A DNA stretch of 64,000 bases, taken from an uncultured Eubacteriales bacterium (GTDB taxonomy: Bacteria > Bacillota > Clostridia > Oscillospirales > Acutalibacteraceae). The notes under the pieces were generated by a model. That model was not told where the DNA came from and did no database searches. It was given only the letters and a program-made list of their open reading frames with translations. The stretch covers positions 1-64,000 of the forward strand of contig CAKSNE010000009.1 of the NCBI GenBank assembly GCA_934476085.1. Direction: 5' to 3'. Of this stretch, positions 18,046 through 26,880 are shown piece by piece (position 1 is the stretch's first letter; every line of letters starts with the position of its first letter). The position numbers and the translations under genes are program-made.

Positions 18046-18759
18046 ATGATAAAAATAGCTGTTTGTGATGATAACAAAGAGTTTTTAAAAAATGCTATTG
18101 AACTTATTCAAAAATGGTCTGAAATAAGTGAAATACCGGTAAAAACGTTTACTTTTAATAATGGCGATGAGCTTATAGAAAAAGCAGATGATAATGATTT
18201 CGACATCATTTTTCTTGATATTATAATGCCGTTGATTAACGGAATGGATACTGCAAAAGAACTACGCCAAAGAAATAATTCAATAAAAATAGTTTTTTTA
18301 ACTTCTTCTCCTGAATTTGCTCTTGAATCTTATGAAGTAAGAGCAACGGATTATCTTTTAAAACCCGTTACTTTTGAAAAAATAAAAAAAGTTTTAGATG
18401 AATGTTCTGCTGAGTTTAAAAAAGAACCCGAAAACATCATTGTAAAAACAACATTTGGTTTTCAAAAAATTTATTTTTATAATATTGAGTATGCTGAAGC
18501 ACAAAATAAAAAGGTTATTTTTTATTTAAAAACGGGAAAAATGGTTGAATCTACCGATCCGCTTTATTCCTTTGAAGATAAATTAACAAATTCCAATGGA
18601 TTTTTTAAATGCCATAGAAGCTACCTTGTTTATTTACCAAACATAGACCATTTCAGTACTACTGAAATTACTACAAAATCCGGGCGTAATATTCCAATTG
18701 CAAGGGGTTATGCTAAAGCGTTTAAAGAAGCGTATTTTTCGCTTATGTTTCGTGAATGA
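18046..18759 (+). CDS. LytTR-family response regulator (AgrA-like)
   Basis: Response regulator of 237 aa. The receiver domain is about 1-120 (VCDDNKEFL, phospho-Asp in IIFLDIIMPLING, KPVTFEKI). A LytTR DNA-binding domain occupies about 135-235 (EYAEAQNKKVIFYL, FFKCHRSYLVYLPNI). LytTR regulators bind 9-12-9 bp direct repeats, and such a site is seen 70 bp upstream. It is followed at 17 bp by its GHKL kinase. No agrB/agrD-like peptide gene is visible, so the inducing signal is unknown. Likely targets are itself and the divergent surface protein. Confidence 0.92.
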   Translation: MIKIAVCDDNKEFLKNAIELIQKWSEISEIPVKTFTFNNGDELIEKADDNDFDIIFLDIIMPLINGMDTAKELRQRNNSIKIVFLTSSPEFALESYEVRATDYLLKPVTFEKIKKVLDECSAEFKKEPENIIVKTTFGFQKIYFYNIEYAEAQNKKVIFYLKTGKMVESTDPLYSFEDKLTNSNGFFKCHRSYLVYLPNIDHFSTTEITTKSGRNIPIARGYAKAFKEAYFSLMFRE

Positions 18760-18776
18760 TAAAGGAGTAAGTTTTT

Positions 18777-20045
18777 ATGCTTGAAACAATTTTAAGCTTT
18801 ATACATAATGCAACAACGCTTTTATTCGGCGTTTATATATCAGCGGCTTTTTTGGGAATTAGAATGAACAAAAAGAATATTTTTATATTGCTTGGTTTTA
18901 CCTGTTCAGTCAGCGTTATTTATGTTTCAACATTTTTGCTTTTTGGCGAAAGCGTTACCGAACAGGCTTATCCGCTTATTGTTCATTTGCCTTTGGCTTT
19001 GTTTTTAAGCTTGCTTTATAAACACAAAATTGCATTGTCAGCACTATCTGTGCTAACCGCTTATTTGTGTTGTCAAATAAGCAACTGGGTTGGTTTAGCG
19101 GTATTAAATTTAACTCATTTAATGTGGGTTTATTATAGCGTTAGAATTGTTGTTACGCTTAGTGTTTTTGTTTTTCTAATACGCTTTGTTTCAGATGCAA
19201 CCGCAAAACTGCTAGAAAAACCTACAAAAGACATTTTGATTTTAGGATTAATGCCTTTTGTTTATTATTTGTTTGATTATATAACAGAGGTTTATACCGG
19301 ATTATTGTATTCGGGACTTGAATCTGTTGTAGAATTTTTAGGTTTTATGCTTTGTATTTTCTATATTCTTTTTATATTTTTATATTTTAAACAGTATGAA
19401 GAAAAATTGGAAACAGAGCAGTGGAACCGTCTTATGAAAATGCAACAGTCACAATCTCAAAAAGAAATAGAAGCGATAAAGCGTTCGGAATATGCGGTTT
19501 CTATACTTCGCCATGATATGCGACATTTTCTTTCAAATATTTCTGTTTATATCGAAAACGGGGAAACAAAAAAAGCACAGTCATATATCAACGAAATTAT
19601 TCATACAACAGATAAAACCGCAACACAAAAATATTGTAAAAATGAGCTTGTAAATATGATTTTATCATCTCATGAAAGTGAGATAAAAGACAATAATATT
19701 AATTTTGAATATTCTATTCAATTGCCGAGTGAGTTGTCTGTATCTGATGTTGATTTAACGTCGATTTTATCAAATGCACTTGAAAACGCTATTATTGCGG
19801 TATTGCCGTTAGAAGAACATAAGCGTTTTATAAAGCTTGATTTGCATATGAATGATAATAAACTCTTAATTGAAATAAAAAATACTTTTGCTAATAAACC
19901 TACGCTTCAAGATGGCTTGCCTCAAACCGGTGAAGAAGGTCATGGATTCGGAACAAAAAGTATACGATATGTTGCTGAAAAGTTAAATGGTCATTGTCAA
20001 TTTTCTATTAATGATGATTTATTTGTATTACAAGTTATTATTTAA
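18777..20045 (+). CDS. AgrC-like GHKL sensor histidine kinase
   Basis: Kinase of 422 aa with six hydrophobic segments over about 1-205 and a cytosolic kinase core. The phospho-acceptor helix is SILRHDMRHFLSNI (His near 245-250). A GHKL ATPase follows, with N-box SNALENAI and G-box EEGHGFGTKSIRYV. The architecture matches AgrC/peptide-pheromone sensors of Firmicutes. RBS AAAGGAG. It forms a two-gene operon with the LytTR regulator and ends at a strong terminator. Confidence 0.9.
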   Translation: MLETILSFIHNATTLLFGVYISAAFLGIRMNKKNIFILLGFTCSVSVIYVSTFLLFGESVTEQAYPLIVHLPLALFLSLLYKHKIALSALSVLTAYLCCQISNWVGLAVLNLTHLMWVYYSVRIVVTLSVFVFLIRFVSDATAKLLEKPTKDILILGLMPFVYYLFDYITEVYTGLLYSGLESVVEFLGFMLCIFYILFIFLYFKQYEEKLETEQWNRLMKMQQSQSQKEIEAIKRSEYAVSILRHDMRHFLSNISVYIENGETKKAQSYINEIIHTTDKTATQKYCKNELVNMILSSHESEIKDNNINFEYSIQLPSELSVSDVDLTSILSNALENAIIAVLPLEEHKRFIKLDLHMNDNKLLIEIKNTFANKPTLQDGLPQTGEEGHGFGTKSIRYVAEKLNGHCQFSINDDLFVLQVII

Positions 20046-20076
20046 AAAAGAGAGATTTTAAAATCTCTCTTTTTTA
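20045..20076 (+). terminator. terminator of the LytTR two-component operon
   Basis: AAAAAAGAGAGATTTT pairs with AAAATCTCTCTTTTTT immediately after the kinase stop. Confidence 0.9.
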
Positions 20077-20085
20077 AAGTTTTAG

Positions 20086-20114
20086 TTGACTTTTTATTTT
20101 AAAAAATATATAAT
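20086..20114 (+). promoter_or_regulatory. promoter of the small membrane protein / tRNA-Leu unit
   Basis: TTGACT at 20086-20091, 17-bp spacer, TATAAT at 20109-20114: near-perfect vegetative promoter. Confidence 0.8.
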
Positions 20115-20145
20115 TTAAAAAGTGATTTTTAAACGAGGGTTATTT

Positions 20146-20367
20146 ATGAAATATCTTTTTCCGTTAAGTTTTAAAGTTAATTCTGAAAAAGCAACAACAT
20201 TGGCATTGGTTTGTTTGATTTATATTGTTGTATTTTATTTAGTAAAGTTCTTATGCGGTTTATCAAGCGTTTTTGTTTTGGGGTTTAATATAATCTCTTC
20301 AGTTGTTGGAATGTATTGTTTAATGGGAGTTATTGCTGCTATTTTAGTTTATATGAAACGCTTATAA
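20146..20367 (+). CDS. small two-TM membrane protein
   Basis: Hydrophobic protein of 73 aa with membrane helices at about 17-38 and 45-68 (TLALVCLIYIVVFYLVKFL; ISSVVGMYCLMGVIAAILV). ATG at 20146 follows GAGGG at 7-nt spacing; an upstream GTG at 20122 lacks an RBS. A strong promoter lies 32 bp upstream and tRNA-Leu 26 bp downstream. No family is recognised; the function is unknown. Confidence 0.65.
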   Translation: MKYLFPLSFKVNSEKATTLALVCLIYIVVFYLVKFLCGLSSVFVLGFNIISSVVGMYCLMGVIAAILVYMKRL

Positions 20368-20392
20368 AATCATTTAAAGAAATAAATATTAT

Positions 20393-20479
20393 GCACTTGT
20401 GGCGGAATTGGCAGACGCGCTAGATTCAGATTCTAGTGATAGCAATATCGTGCAGGTTCAAGTCCTGTCAGGTGCACCA
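20393..20479 (+). tRNA. tRNA-Leu (anticodon CAG)
   Basis: Acceptor GCACTTG pairs with CAGGTGC. The anticodon arm CTAGA-TTCAGAT-TCTAG carries CAG. A long class-II variable arm, GGTTCAAGTCC T-loop and an encoded CCA are present. 87 nt. Confidence 0.95.
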
Positions 20480-20481
20480 AA

Positions 20482-20513
20482 AAGGGTAGTTTTTTAAACT
20501 ACCCTTATTTTTT
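20482..20513 (+). terminator. terminator of tRNA-Leu
   Basis: AAGGGTAGTTT pairs with AAACTACCCTT, followed by ATTTTTT. Confidence 0.88.
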
Positions 20514-20568
20514 AAACAAAGATTTAGAGAAGAAGTATAAGGGAAAAACTTATATTTATAATCTGGGT

Positions 20569-22896
20569 CTAAAAAGTTGCATAGGTGTTTTTAATGTTTT
20601 CTTCACTTTCTAAAAGGCATTCAATAAGAATAGGATTAAAAGTACCGCATTCACCGTTTAAAATCATTTGAATAGCCTCTTTGTGTGAAAAGGCTTTTTT
20701 ATAAACCCTGTCGCTTACAAGTGCATCATAAACATCTGCAATAGATACTACCTGTGCGGTAATAGGAATTTCATCTTCCTTTAGTCCATCAGGATAACCT
20801 TTGCCATCATATCTTTCATGATGCCACCTGCATATTTCATAAGCCGTTTTTACTAATGGTTCGTTTTGATAAGCAGTTAAGCTTTTTAGCATTGCCGCAC
20901 CGAGTAAAGTATGAGTTTTCATAATATTAAACTCTGCATCAGTAAGTTTACCGGGTTTATTTAATATTTTATCATCAATTCCGATTTTTCCGATATCATG
21001 GAGTGATGAAGCAGTAACAATTAATGAACAGTCATTCCAAGTTAGTTTATATTTATCGGTTTTTTGCATTAATCTTTCGAGCAATAATCCGGTTAACTTG
21101 TTAATGTGTTTAACATGAAGACCGCTTTCACCGTTTCTAAATTCGACAATTTGGCTCAAAATACTAATCATAATTCTGTTGTTTTTCTCTTTATCATGAG
21201 TTTGTTTATTGAGCAGTGAAATAAGTCTTCTTTGTTTTGAATAAAGTTTAATAGTATTATAAACTCTTTGATATATAACCTTAGAATCAAATGGTTTGCT
21301 GATATAATCGGAAACGCCTAATTCAAAACAATGTTTAATTGATGAATCAGAATATTCGTCTGAAATCATAATTACCGGAATATCTTCAATATAGTGATTT
21401 CTGTTCATATAAGTTAAAACATCAAAACCGTTCATAACAGGCATTGCTATATCAAGTAATATAAGGCTGATACCTGTTCCGTATTGTCTGATTAAATCTA
21501 AACATTCTTCACCGTTTTTAGCTACTAAAACTCTGAAATCTTTATTTAAGATTTCAGAAAGTAATTCACAATTCGTTTCAGAATCATCAACAATTAAAAT
21601 TTGTTGTTTAGCAATAGAATTGTTAACAACTTTAGAGTTTTTATAATAATTCTTATTTGTTACAACTTTGTTTTTGCTTAGTTTTGCCTGATACATTGAT
21701 CGGTCGGCAAGATTAACAGCTTCTTCAACAACTTCGTTTTCAGATAAAATACCGCCGATGCTGACAGAAGTTTGAAGTCTTGGAAATTCAGCAAAAGAAA
21801 TTTTTCTAACCTGCTTTAGAATGTTTTTTAAGGTAATTTTAAAGTCATTTTCATTTGTATTAGGTAATACTAAAAGAAACTCATCTCCGCCGTAACGAAC
21901 ACAAATATCTTCTCGTTTAATATTGTTTTTAATTGTTTTTGCTATTGAAACTAATATTAAATCGCCGGCTCTGTGTCCAAAAACATCGTTACTTATTTTA
22001 AAATCATCAATATCAATAATTGCAATTCCGGCGTTTAAGTTTTTTTGTTTTAAATTTTCTTCGTAATATTTTCGATTATAAACACTGGTTAGTGCATCAC
22101 GATAAGTTTCGTTTTTAAATTGTCTTATTTGATAGTCATAATCTTTAACAATATCGCTTACATCAGTTCTTGATAAAATAACAATTTTTTTATCTTCATC
22201 AAAATAAGAGAAGGTGTACTTTTTATACGAAAAATTACCGCTTTCGTTATGCATTGTTGCATGCAAAATATACTCATCATGGTTTTCAAGCTTTTTAACG
22301 ACATAAGAAAGCCTCATATTATTAATAAGGGGTTCAATTTCTTCTTCAACCATGTATTTTTTAATAAATTCTTCGACTTTTTGATTATAATCAGAATAGC
22401 TTTGTGGTTCAGCTAAACCGGTATCAGTCGAATATTGAATAATAAAATTTGAATTTTGAACATCAATATAAACAATGCTATCAAAAATACGATTTACTGT
22501 TTTATGCAATGAGCTCTCTTTGATTTCATCATAAATATCTTTAGCAGAAATAAAGAGACTGTTTTCATCTTGCTTTTCAATTATTATTTTGTGCCACTTT
22601 AAATCAACAGTGTTGTCTTTAAAACGCAAGAAAAACTGTAAATTTTCTTTAGATGATTTGCAAAAACTTTTTAAAAAATCATCAGATAAATATTTATCCC
22701 AAATATCTTGATCAATTTCAAACAAATAATTCTTTTTATAAAACTCAGTAAGTTCAGAAAGTTTATGCCACTGAAATTCATTGTTTTTCACCATTTTATC
22801 ATAGTGGATATAAACTTCTTGTCTTTTTAAATCATACTCCCAAATTGCATCGCAAAAATTCTGTAGAGTTTTTGTTAATAGTTTTTTCTCTATCAT
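20569..22896 (-). CDS. GGDEF / receiver / HD-GYP cyclic-di-GMP signalling protein
   Basis: Cytosolic protein of 775 aa combining synthesis and breakdown modules for cyclic di-GMP. About 1-260 are PAS-like. A GGDEF diguanylate cyclase lies at about 265-395 with an intact RYGGDEF. A receiver domain lies at about 430-550 (ILIVDDSETNCELL, Asp in ILLDIAMPVMNG). An HD-GYP phosphodiesterase lies at about 575-760 (HDIGKIGIDD, HHERYDGKGYPDGL). The product-inhibition I-site reads KRED rather than RxxD, so feedback may be weak. RBS GAGGAAT. It stands alone; no membrane anchor is seen. Confidence 0.92.
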   Translation of the reverse strand: MIEKKLLTKTLQNFCDAIWEYDLKRQEVYIHYDKMVKNNEFQWHKLSELTEFYKKNYLFEIDQDIWDKYLSDDFLKSFCKSSKENLQFFLRFKDNTVDLKWHKIIIEKQDENSLFISAKDIYDEIKESSLHKTVNRIFDSIVYIDVQNSNFIIQYSTDTGLAEPQSYSDYNQKVEEFIKKYMVEEEIEPLINNMRLSYVVKKLENHDEYILHATMHNESGNFSYKKYTFSYFDEDKKIVILSRTDVSDIVKDYDYQIRQFKNETYRDALTSVYNRKYYEENLKQKNLNAGIAIIDIDDFKISNDVFGHRAGDLILVSIAKTIKNNIKREDICVRYGGDEFLLVLPNTNENDFKITLKNILKQVRKISFAEFPRLQTSVSIGGILSENEVVEEAVNLADRSMYQAKLSKNKVVTNKNYYKNSKVVNNSIAKQQILIVDDSETNCELLSEILNKDFRVLVAKNGEECLDLIRQYGTGISLILLDIAMPVMNGFDVLTYMNRNHYIEDIPVIMISDEYSDSSIKHCFELGVSDYISKPFDSKVIYQRVYNTIKLYSKQRRLISLLNKQTHDKEKNNRIMISILSQIVEFRNGESGLHVKHINKLTGLLLERLMQKTDKYKLTWNDCSLIVTASSLHDIGKIGIDDKILNKPGKLTDAEFNIMKTHTLLGAAMLKSLTAYQNEPLVKTAYEICRWHHERYDGKGYPDGLKEDEIPITAQVVSIADVYDALVSDRVYKKAFSHKEAIQMILNGECGTFNPILIECLLESEENIKNTYATF

Positions 22897-22957
22897 TAAA
22901 AATTCCTCGTAAAATTAGTTTTATCACTCAAAAAAAGATAAAAATTGATTAGTTTAA

Positions 22958-22984
22958 GAGAGTTTCTAATACTCTCTTTTTATG
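22958..22984 (+). repeat. short inverted repeat
   Basis: AGAGAGT pairs with ACTCTCT and is followed by TTTTTAT on the plus strand. No plus-strand gene ends here, so its role is unclear. Confidence 0.4.
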
Positions 22985-23039
22985 CTGATTTTACTTATTA
23001 ATTTTATCATATATTTTTAATTTTGTCAAAAAATAAAAT

Positions 23040-23088
23040 GAAAAAGAAAAAGAAAAGTCAATATGACCAAAAACGGTCATATTGACTT
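23040..23088 (-). terminator. terminator of glyS
   Basis: AAGTCAATATGACC (23055-23068) pairs with GGTCATATTGACTT (23075-23088); the minus strand continues TTTTCTTTTTCTTTTTC. Confidence 0.85.
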
Positions 23089-23107
23089 GTTTAAATTAAC
23101 AAATAAA

Positions 23108-24487
23108 TTAAAATTTAATCTTTTCAGCAAGGTAATTTTCGAGATCTTCAATAGCAACTAACTCTTGTTTCATTGTATCTCTGTCACGAACTGTAACTTT
23201 GCCTGTTTCTTCGGTTTCAAAGTCATAAGTAATGCAGAAAGGTGTACCGATCTCATCTTGTCTGCGATAACGTTTACCGATTGAGCCGGTAACATCAAAG
23301 TCAACCATAAATGATTTTGAAAGTTTGTTTTGAACTTCAAGTGCTTTGTCGGCAAGCTTTTTAGAAAGTGGTAAAACTGCTGCTTTGTAAGGAGCAATTA
23401 CCGGACTTAAATGAAGAACAACACGAGTATCGTTTTTCTCTGCGTCTAAAACTTCTTCGTCATAAGCTTCACAAAGGAGAGCTAAAACGGTTCTGTCAAG
23501 ACCGTAAGTAGATTCAATAATATATGGAATAAATTTCTCGTTTGTTTCAGGGTCTAAATATTCTTGTTTTTGACCTGAATACTCTTGGTGACGAGTAAGG
23601 TCAAAGTTAGTACGGTTATGAGTACCGTTAATTTCGCCCCAACCGAATGGGAATAAGAATTCAATATCACAAGCTGCTTTTGCGTAGTGAGCAAGTTTTT
23701 CGTGGTCGTGAAAACGAAGATGGTCAGCAGGAATTCCAAGGTCTTTATAATACTGCATACCATATTCTTTAAAGTAATCGTAAAGTTCGTTATCGTCGCC
23801 TTCTTTACAGAAAGTCTGGAATTCCATTTGTTCAAATTCAATTGTTCTGAAAGTAAAGTTACCCGGGGTAATCTCGTTTCTGAATGCTTTACCGATCTGA
23901 CCGATTGAGAAAGGCAATTTTGCTCTCATTGAACGCTGAACATTAAGGAAGTTTACATACTCACCCTGAGCGTTTTCAGGACGAAGATAAATAACGCTTT
24001 TTGCATTATTAGTAACGCCACGGAATGTTTGGAACATTAAGTTAAACTCACGAATGTCAGTAAAGTTGTGTTTACCGCAATGTGGACAAGGAATAGAATG
24101 TTCTTTAATAAAATCAAACATTTCTTCTTTTGTCATTCCGTCAGCGTGAGCGTTAGGATCAAAGTCATCTATCAAATTATCTGCTCTATGACGCATTTTA
24201 CATTCTTTACAGTCTAAAAGCGGATCAGAGAATGAAGCAACGTGACCGCTTGCTTCCCAAACACGAGGATTCATAAGAATATCAGCGTCAACTTCGTAGC
24301 TGTTTACTCTTTCTTGAATAAATCTCTTTCTCCAAGTATCTTTAACATTGTTTTTAAGTCTTGCACCTAATGGGCCGTAATCCCAAGTGTTAGCCAAACC
24401 ACCGTAGATTTCACTACCGGGGAAGATAAAGCCTCTGTTTTTACAAAGGGCAACAACTTTTTCTAAACTCTTGTCTTTGTTATCCAT
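23108..24487 (-). CDS. glyS: glycine--tRNA ligase (homodimeric type)
   Basis: Class II aminoacyl-tRNA synthetase charging tRNA-Gly, 459 aa, the length of the bacterial/eukaryotic-type alpha2 GlyRS. Conserved blocks include FPGSEIYGGLANTWDYGPLG, motif 2 FRNEITPGNFTFRTIEFEQM, motif 3 ESTYGLDRTVLALL, and a C-terminal anticodon-binding domain (about 365-459). A Cys-based zinc element (CKECKMRHRAD, CPHCGKHNF) is present. No T-box leader fits in the short 5' region. It is monocistronic with its own promoter and terminator. Confidence 0.96.
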   Translation of the reverse strand: MDNKDKSLEKVVALCKNRGFIFPGSEIYGGLANTWDYGPLGARLKNNVKDTWRKRFIQERVNSYEVDADILMNPRVWEASGHVASFSDPLLDCKECKMRHRADNLIDDFDPNAHADGMTKEEMFDFIKEHSIPCPHCGKHNFTDIREFNLMFQTFRGVTNNAKSVIYLRPENAQGEYVNFLNVQRSMRAKLPFSIGQIGKAFRNEITPGNFTFRTIEFEQMEFQTFCKEGDDNELYDYFKEYGMQYYKDLGIPADHLRFHDHEKLAHYAKAACDIEFLFPFGWGEINGTHNRTNFDLTRHQEYSGQKQEYLDPETNEKFIPYIIESTYGLDRTVLALLCEAYDEEVLDAEKNDTRVVLHLSPVIAPYKAAVLPLSKKLADKALEVQNKLSKSFMVDFDVTGSIGKRYRRQDEIGTPFCITYDFETEETGKVTVRDRDTMKQELVAIEDLENYLAEKIKF

Positions 24488-24530
24488 TTTAAAAAACCAA
24501 TCCTTATTTAAAATTTACATATTACAAAAT

Positions 24531-24559
24531 ATTATAGCAAAAAACTATCGAAAATTCAA
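24531..24559 (-). promoter_or_regulatory. promoter of glyS
   Basis: Minus strand TTGAAT, 17-bp spacer, TATAAT, ending about 44 bp before the glyS ATG. Confidence 0.7.
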
Positions 24560-24573
24560 GATGTTTTATTATT

Positions 24574-26100
24574 TTAGAGCAAAGGAGCAAAAGCCTTTAA
24601 AATACTTATGATTATTCTTGCAAATAAATTATGGCGTTTAGGCTCTAAAATATTTTCGCTAACTTCAAAAAGCTTGTCAAAATCAGCTTTTATATCGGCT
24701 ACTGCCGAACTTAAATACATCCAAACCGCACATTCATAATGTAAATACAAACTCCTGAAATCAAGGTTTACTGTGCCGACTATTGCATATTTATCATCGC
24801 AAACTAAATTTTTAGCGTGAATAAATCCCGGTGTGTATTCGTAAATTTTAACGCCGTATTTTATTAAAGTTTCATAATATGAGCGTGATAAAAAATGAAT
24901 ATATTTATGGTCGCCGATTTTTGGTGTTACAATTCTAACATCAACACCGCTTGTCGCGGCATTGCAAAGAGCTTCTAACATAGTGTTATCGATAATTAAA
25001 TACGGCGTTGTTATATAAACATATTTTTCGGCTTTGTTAATTATATTAAGATATACATTTTTAGAGATATCGTGTTTATCAAGTGGAATATCGGTAAAAG
25101 GCTGAACAAAACCATCGTTTTCAATTTCGTTTGATGTTAATATATCAGGCGAGTATTTTGAAAAATCTTCTTTATCATTTTTCAATGAATTCCAAAGAGA
25201 TAAGAACATAACTGTAAAATCCCATGTTGCAACACCTGTTAATTTAATAGCGGTATCTTTCCAATGCCCGTAAGGATGAATTTTATTCATATACTCATCT
25301 GCTAAATTTATACCGCCGGTGTAAGAAATCATTCCGTCAATTATAAGTATTTTTCGGTGGTCACGGTTGTTGAAACTAGGGGTGAAAATGTTATTAAATC
25401 TATGAAAAACTATTGTTTTTATTCCATAGCTTTCAAGCCTTTTATTATAATTTTGCGGTAGTTTTAACATACAGCCAAAGTCATCATATATTAATCTTAC
25501 TTCGACACCTTCGGCAACTTTTTGCTTTAAAACTTCTAAAACATTATTCCACATATAACCTTCTTCAATAATAAAAAACTCTAAAAATATAAACTTTTTA
25601 GCGGCTTTAATATCAGCCATAATTTTATTAAAATAATCTTCGCCGATTGGTACGTATTCTGTTTTTGTGCTTTGCGAAGGCATTGTGTGGGCGGTGTTAT
25701 AAATATATTTTGATTGTAAATAAGCTGATGGACTACTCTTTAATGTTTCCAGCGGAACATCATCGGTATTTACTGAATCTTTATAGTAACCATCAAGGTC
25801 GTTTAGTCTTTTAGTCATTCTTTCATTAACTCTGTTTTTTGAAAAAACAAGATATAAAAATCCGCCGAAAATAGGGAATATAAGTATTGGTATAACCCAA
25901 GCAAGCTTATATTCCGGATTACCGTTTTTATAAATTAAATGAAAAAGTACAACGATAGAAACTAATATTGAAAAAATATAAAAATATGCAAATTTTTCGC
26001 TGAAAAATAAAAACATTACAACAATCGCAGATAGTTGTAAAATTACAAACATCGCAGTGTAAAGAATTCTGCCAAAAACAATATTAAAAAACTTGTTCAT
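24574..26100 (-). CDS. cls: cardiolipin synthase
   Basis: Membrane phospholipase-D superfamily enzyme (508 aa) condensing two phosphatidylglycerols to cardiolipin. Two N-terminal membrane helices (about 10-60) and a short PLDNc region are followed by two HKD motifs: DHRKILIIDG in the first half and FIHAKNLVCDD in the second, each with the downstream GxxN (TGGINL, VGTVNLDFRS). Length and layout match bacterial ClsA. GTGGAGT precedes ATG. It probably shares a transcript with the DUF5662 gene 19 bp upstream. Confidence 0.93.
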   Translation of the reverse strand: MNKFFNIVFGRILYTAMFVILQLSAIVVMFLFFSEKFAYFYIFSILVSIVVLFHLIYKNGNPEYKLAWVIPILIFPIFGGFLYLVFSKNRVNERMTKRLNDLDGYYKDSVNTDDVPLETLKSSPSAYLQSKYIYNTAHTMPSQSTKTEYVPIGEDYFNKIMADIKAAKKFIFLEFFIIEEGYMWNNVLEVLKQKVAEGVEVRLIYDDFGCMLKLPQNYNKRLESYGIKTIVFHRFNNIFTPSFNNRDHRKILIIDGMISYTGGINLADEYMNKIHPYGHWKDTAIKLTGVATWDFTVMFLSLWNSLKNDKEDFSKYSPDILTSNEIENDGFVQPFTDIPLDKHDISKNVYLNIINKAEKYVYITTPYLIIDNTMLEALCNAATSGVDVRIVTPKIGDHKYIHFLSRSYYETLIKYGVKIYEYTPGFIHAKNLVCDDKYAIVGTVNLDFRSLYLHYECAVWMYLSSAVADIKADFDKLFEVSENILEPKRHNLFARIIISILKAFAPLL

Positions 26101-26119
26101 TTTATTACTCCACTTCTTT

Positions 26120-26644
26120 TTAATAGTCTTTTAACTCTTTAATATATTCAAAGGTTTCATCTTCACCTTTTTCAGCTAACATTTTAAGTAAAAATTTGAG
26201 CATATCAGCGGTTTCAGGGTGCATATAGGGCTTGTCGTGTCCGTTTATAAAATATTCATAAGGGTGAGAATCGGTATAATTCTTTCCTTGATAAATCTTA
26301 CTTGCGGCAACCCTGTCGCAAAACATTTCTTTTAAATATTTCATCGGCATTTTAACCGGCATTATTTTGCCTTCGGTTATAATAAAATCGTTCCAATATT
26401 CATAGTGATGCTTGTTTCTGCCTTTATGGTGCATCCAAGCAGTTGAATAGCCGATTTTTCTTCTTTCAATTTCGTTTGGGCTGCAGTCACCTTGGTAATA
26501 TTTTGCCCCGATTATAAATTCAGCAGGTGAGTATTTTGATAAATCGTGACGAAGTCCCTGCCACAAAATACCTGCTTTTTTGCAATGACGAATAACGGTG
26601 TGTCTGTGTTTAGTAATAGTCTTAAAGTGTTTTATTGTTTTCAT
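26120..26644 (-). CDS. DUF5662 family protein
   Basis: Cytosolic protein of 174 aa matching the DUF5662 pattern: HRHTVIRHCKKAGILWQGL, HDLSKYSPAEF, then STAWMHHKGRNKHHYEYW. The repeated His/Asp residues suggest a metal-binding HD-like site, but no activity is established. The frame is open to 26698; ATG at 26644 with AGGAAT upstream gives the usual MKTIKHFK start. It precedes cls on the same strand. Confidence 0.82.
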   Translation of the reverse strand: MKTIKHFKTITKHRHTVIRHCKKAGILWQGLRHDLSKYSPAEFIIGAKYYQGDCSPNEIERRKIGYSTAWMHHKGRNKHHYEYWNDFIITEGKIMPVKMPMKYLKEMFCDRVAASKIYQGKNYTDSHPYEYFINGHDKPYMHPETADMLKFLLKMLAEKGEDETFEYIKELKDY

Positions 26645-26791
26645 AAAAATTCCTATTGTTTTTTTATTTATTATACATTGAAAATTAAACTTATGCAATA
26701 TAAATTAAACCTAAAAATAATAAAAAAGTTAAGAAATCGTTAAGAAATTGATTTTTAATTAAAAACAGCTTGTTTTATTGTAAATATTTAT

Positions 26792-26819
26792 TTGAAAATG
26801 TCGAATTATATGATATAAT
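26792..26819 (+). promoter_or_regulatory. promoter of the rnf operon
   Basis: TTGAAA (26792-26797), 16-bp spacer, TATAAT (26814-26819), 61 bp before rnfC. Confidence 0.7.
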
Positions 26820-26880
26820 AAATTTGATTTTGCATTTTGCATATAATTATTTATAAATTAATCGAAAGCGAGTATTTTTA

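Noticed and set aside
24488..24573. T-box leader before glyS
   Set aside because: The gap is only about 86 bp and no T-box sequence or specifier loop is visible.
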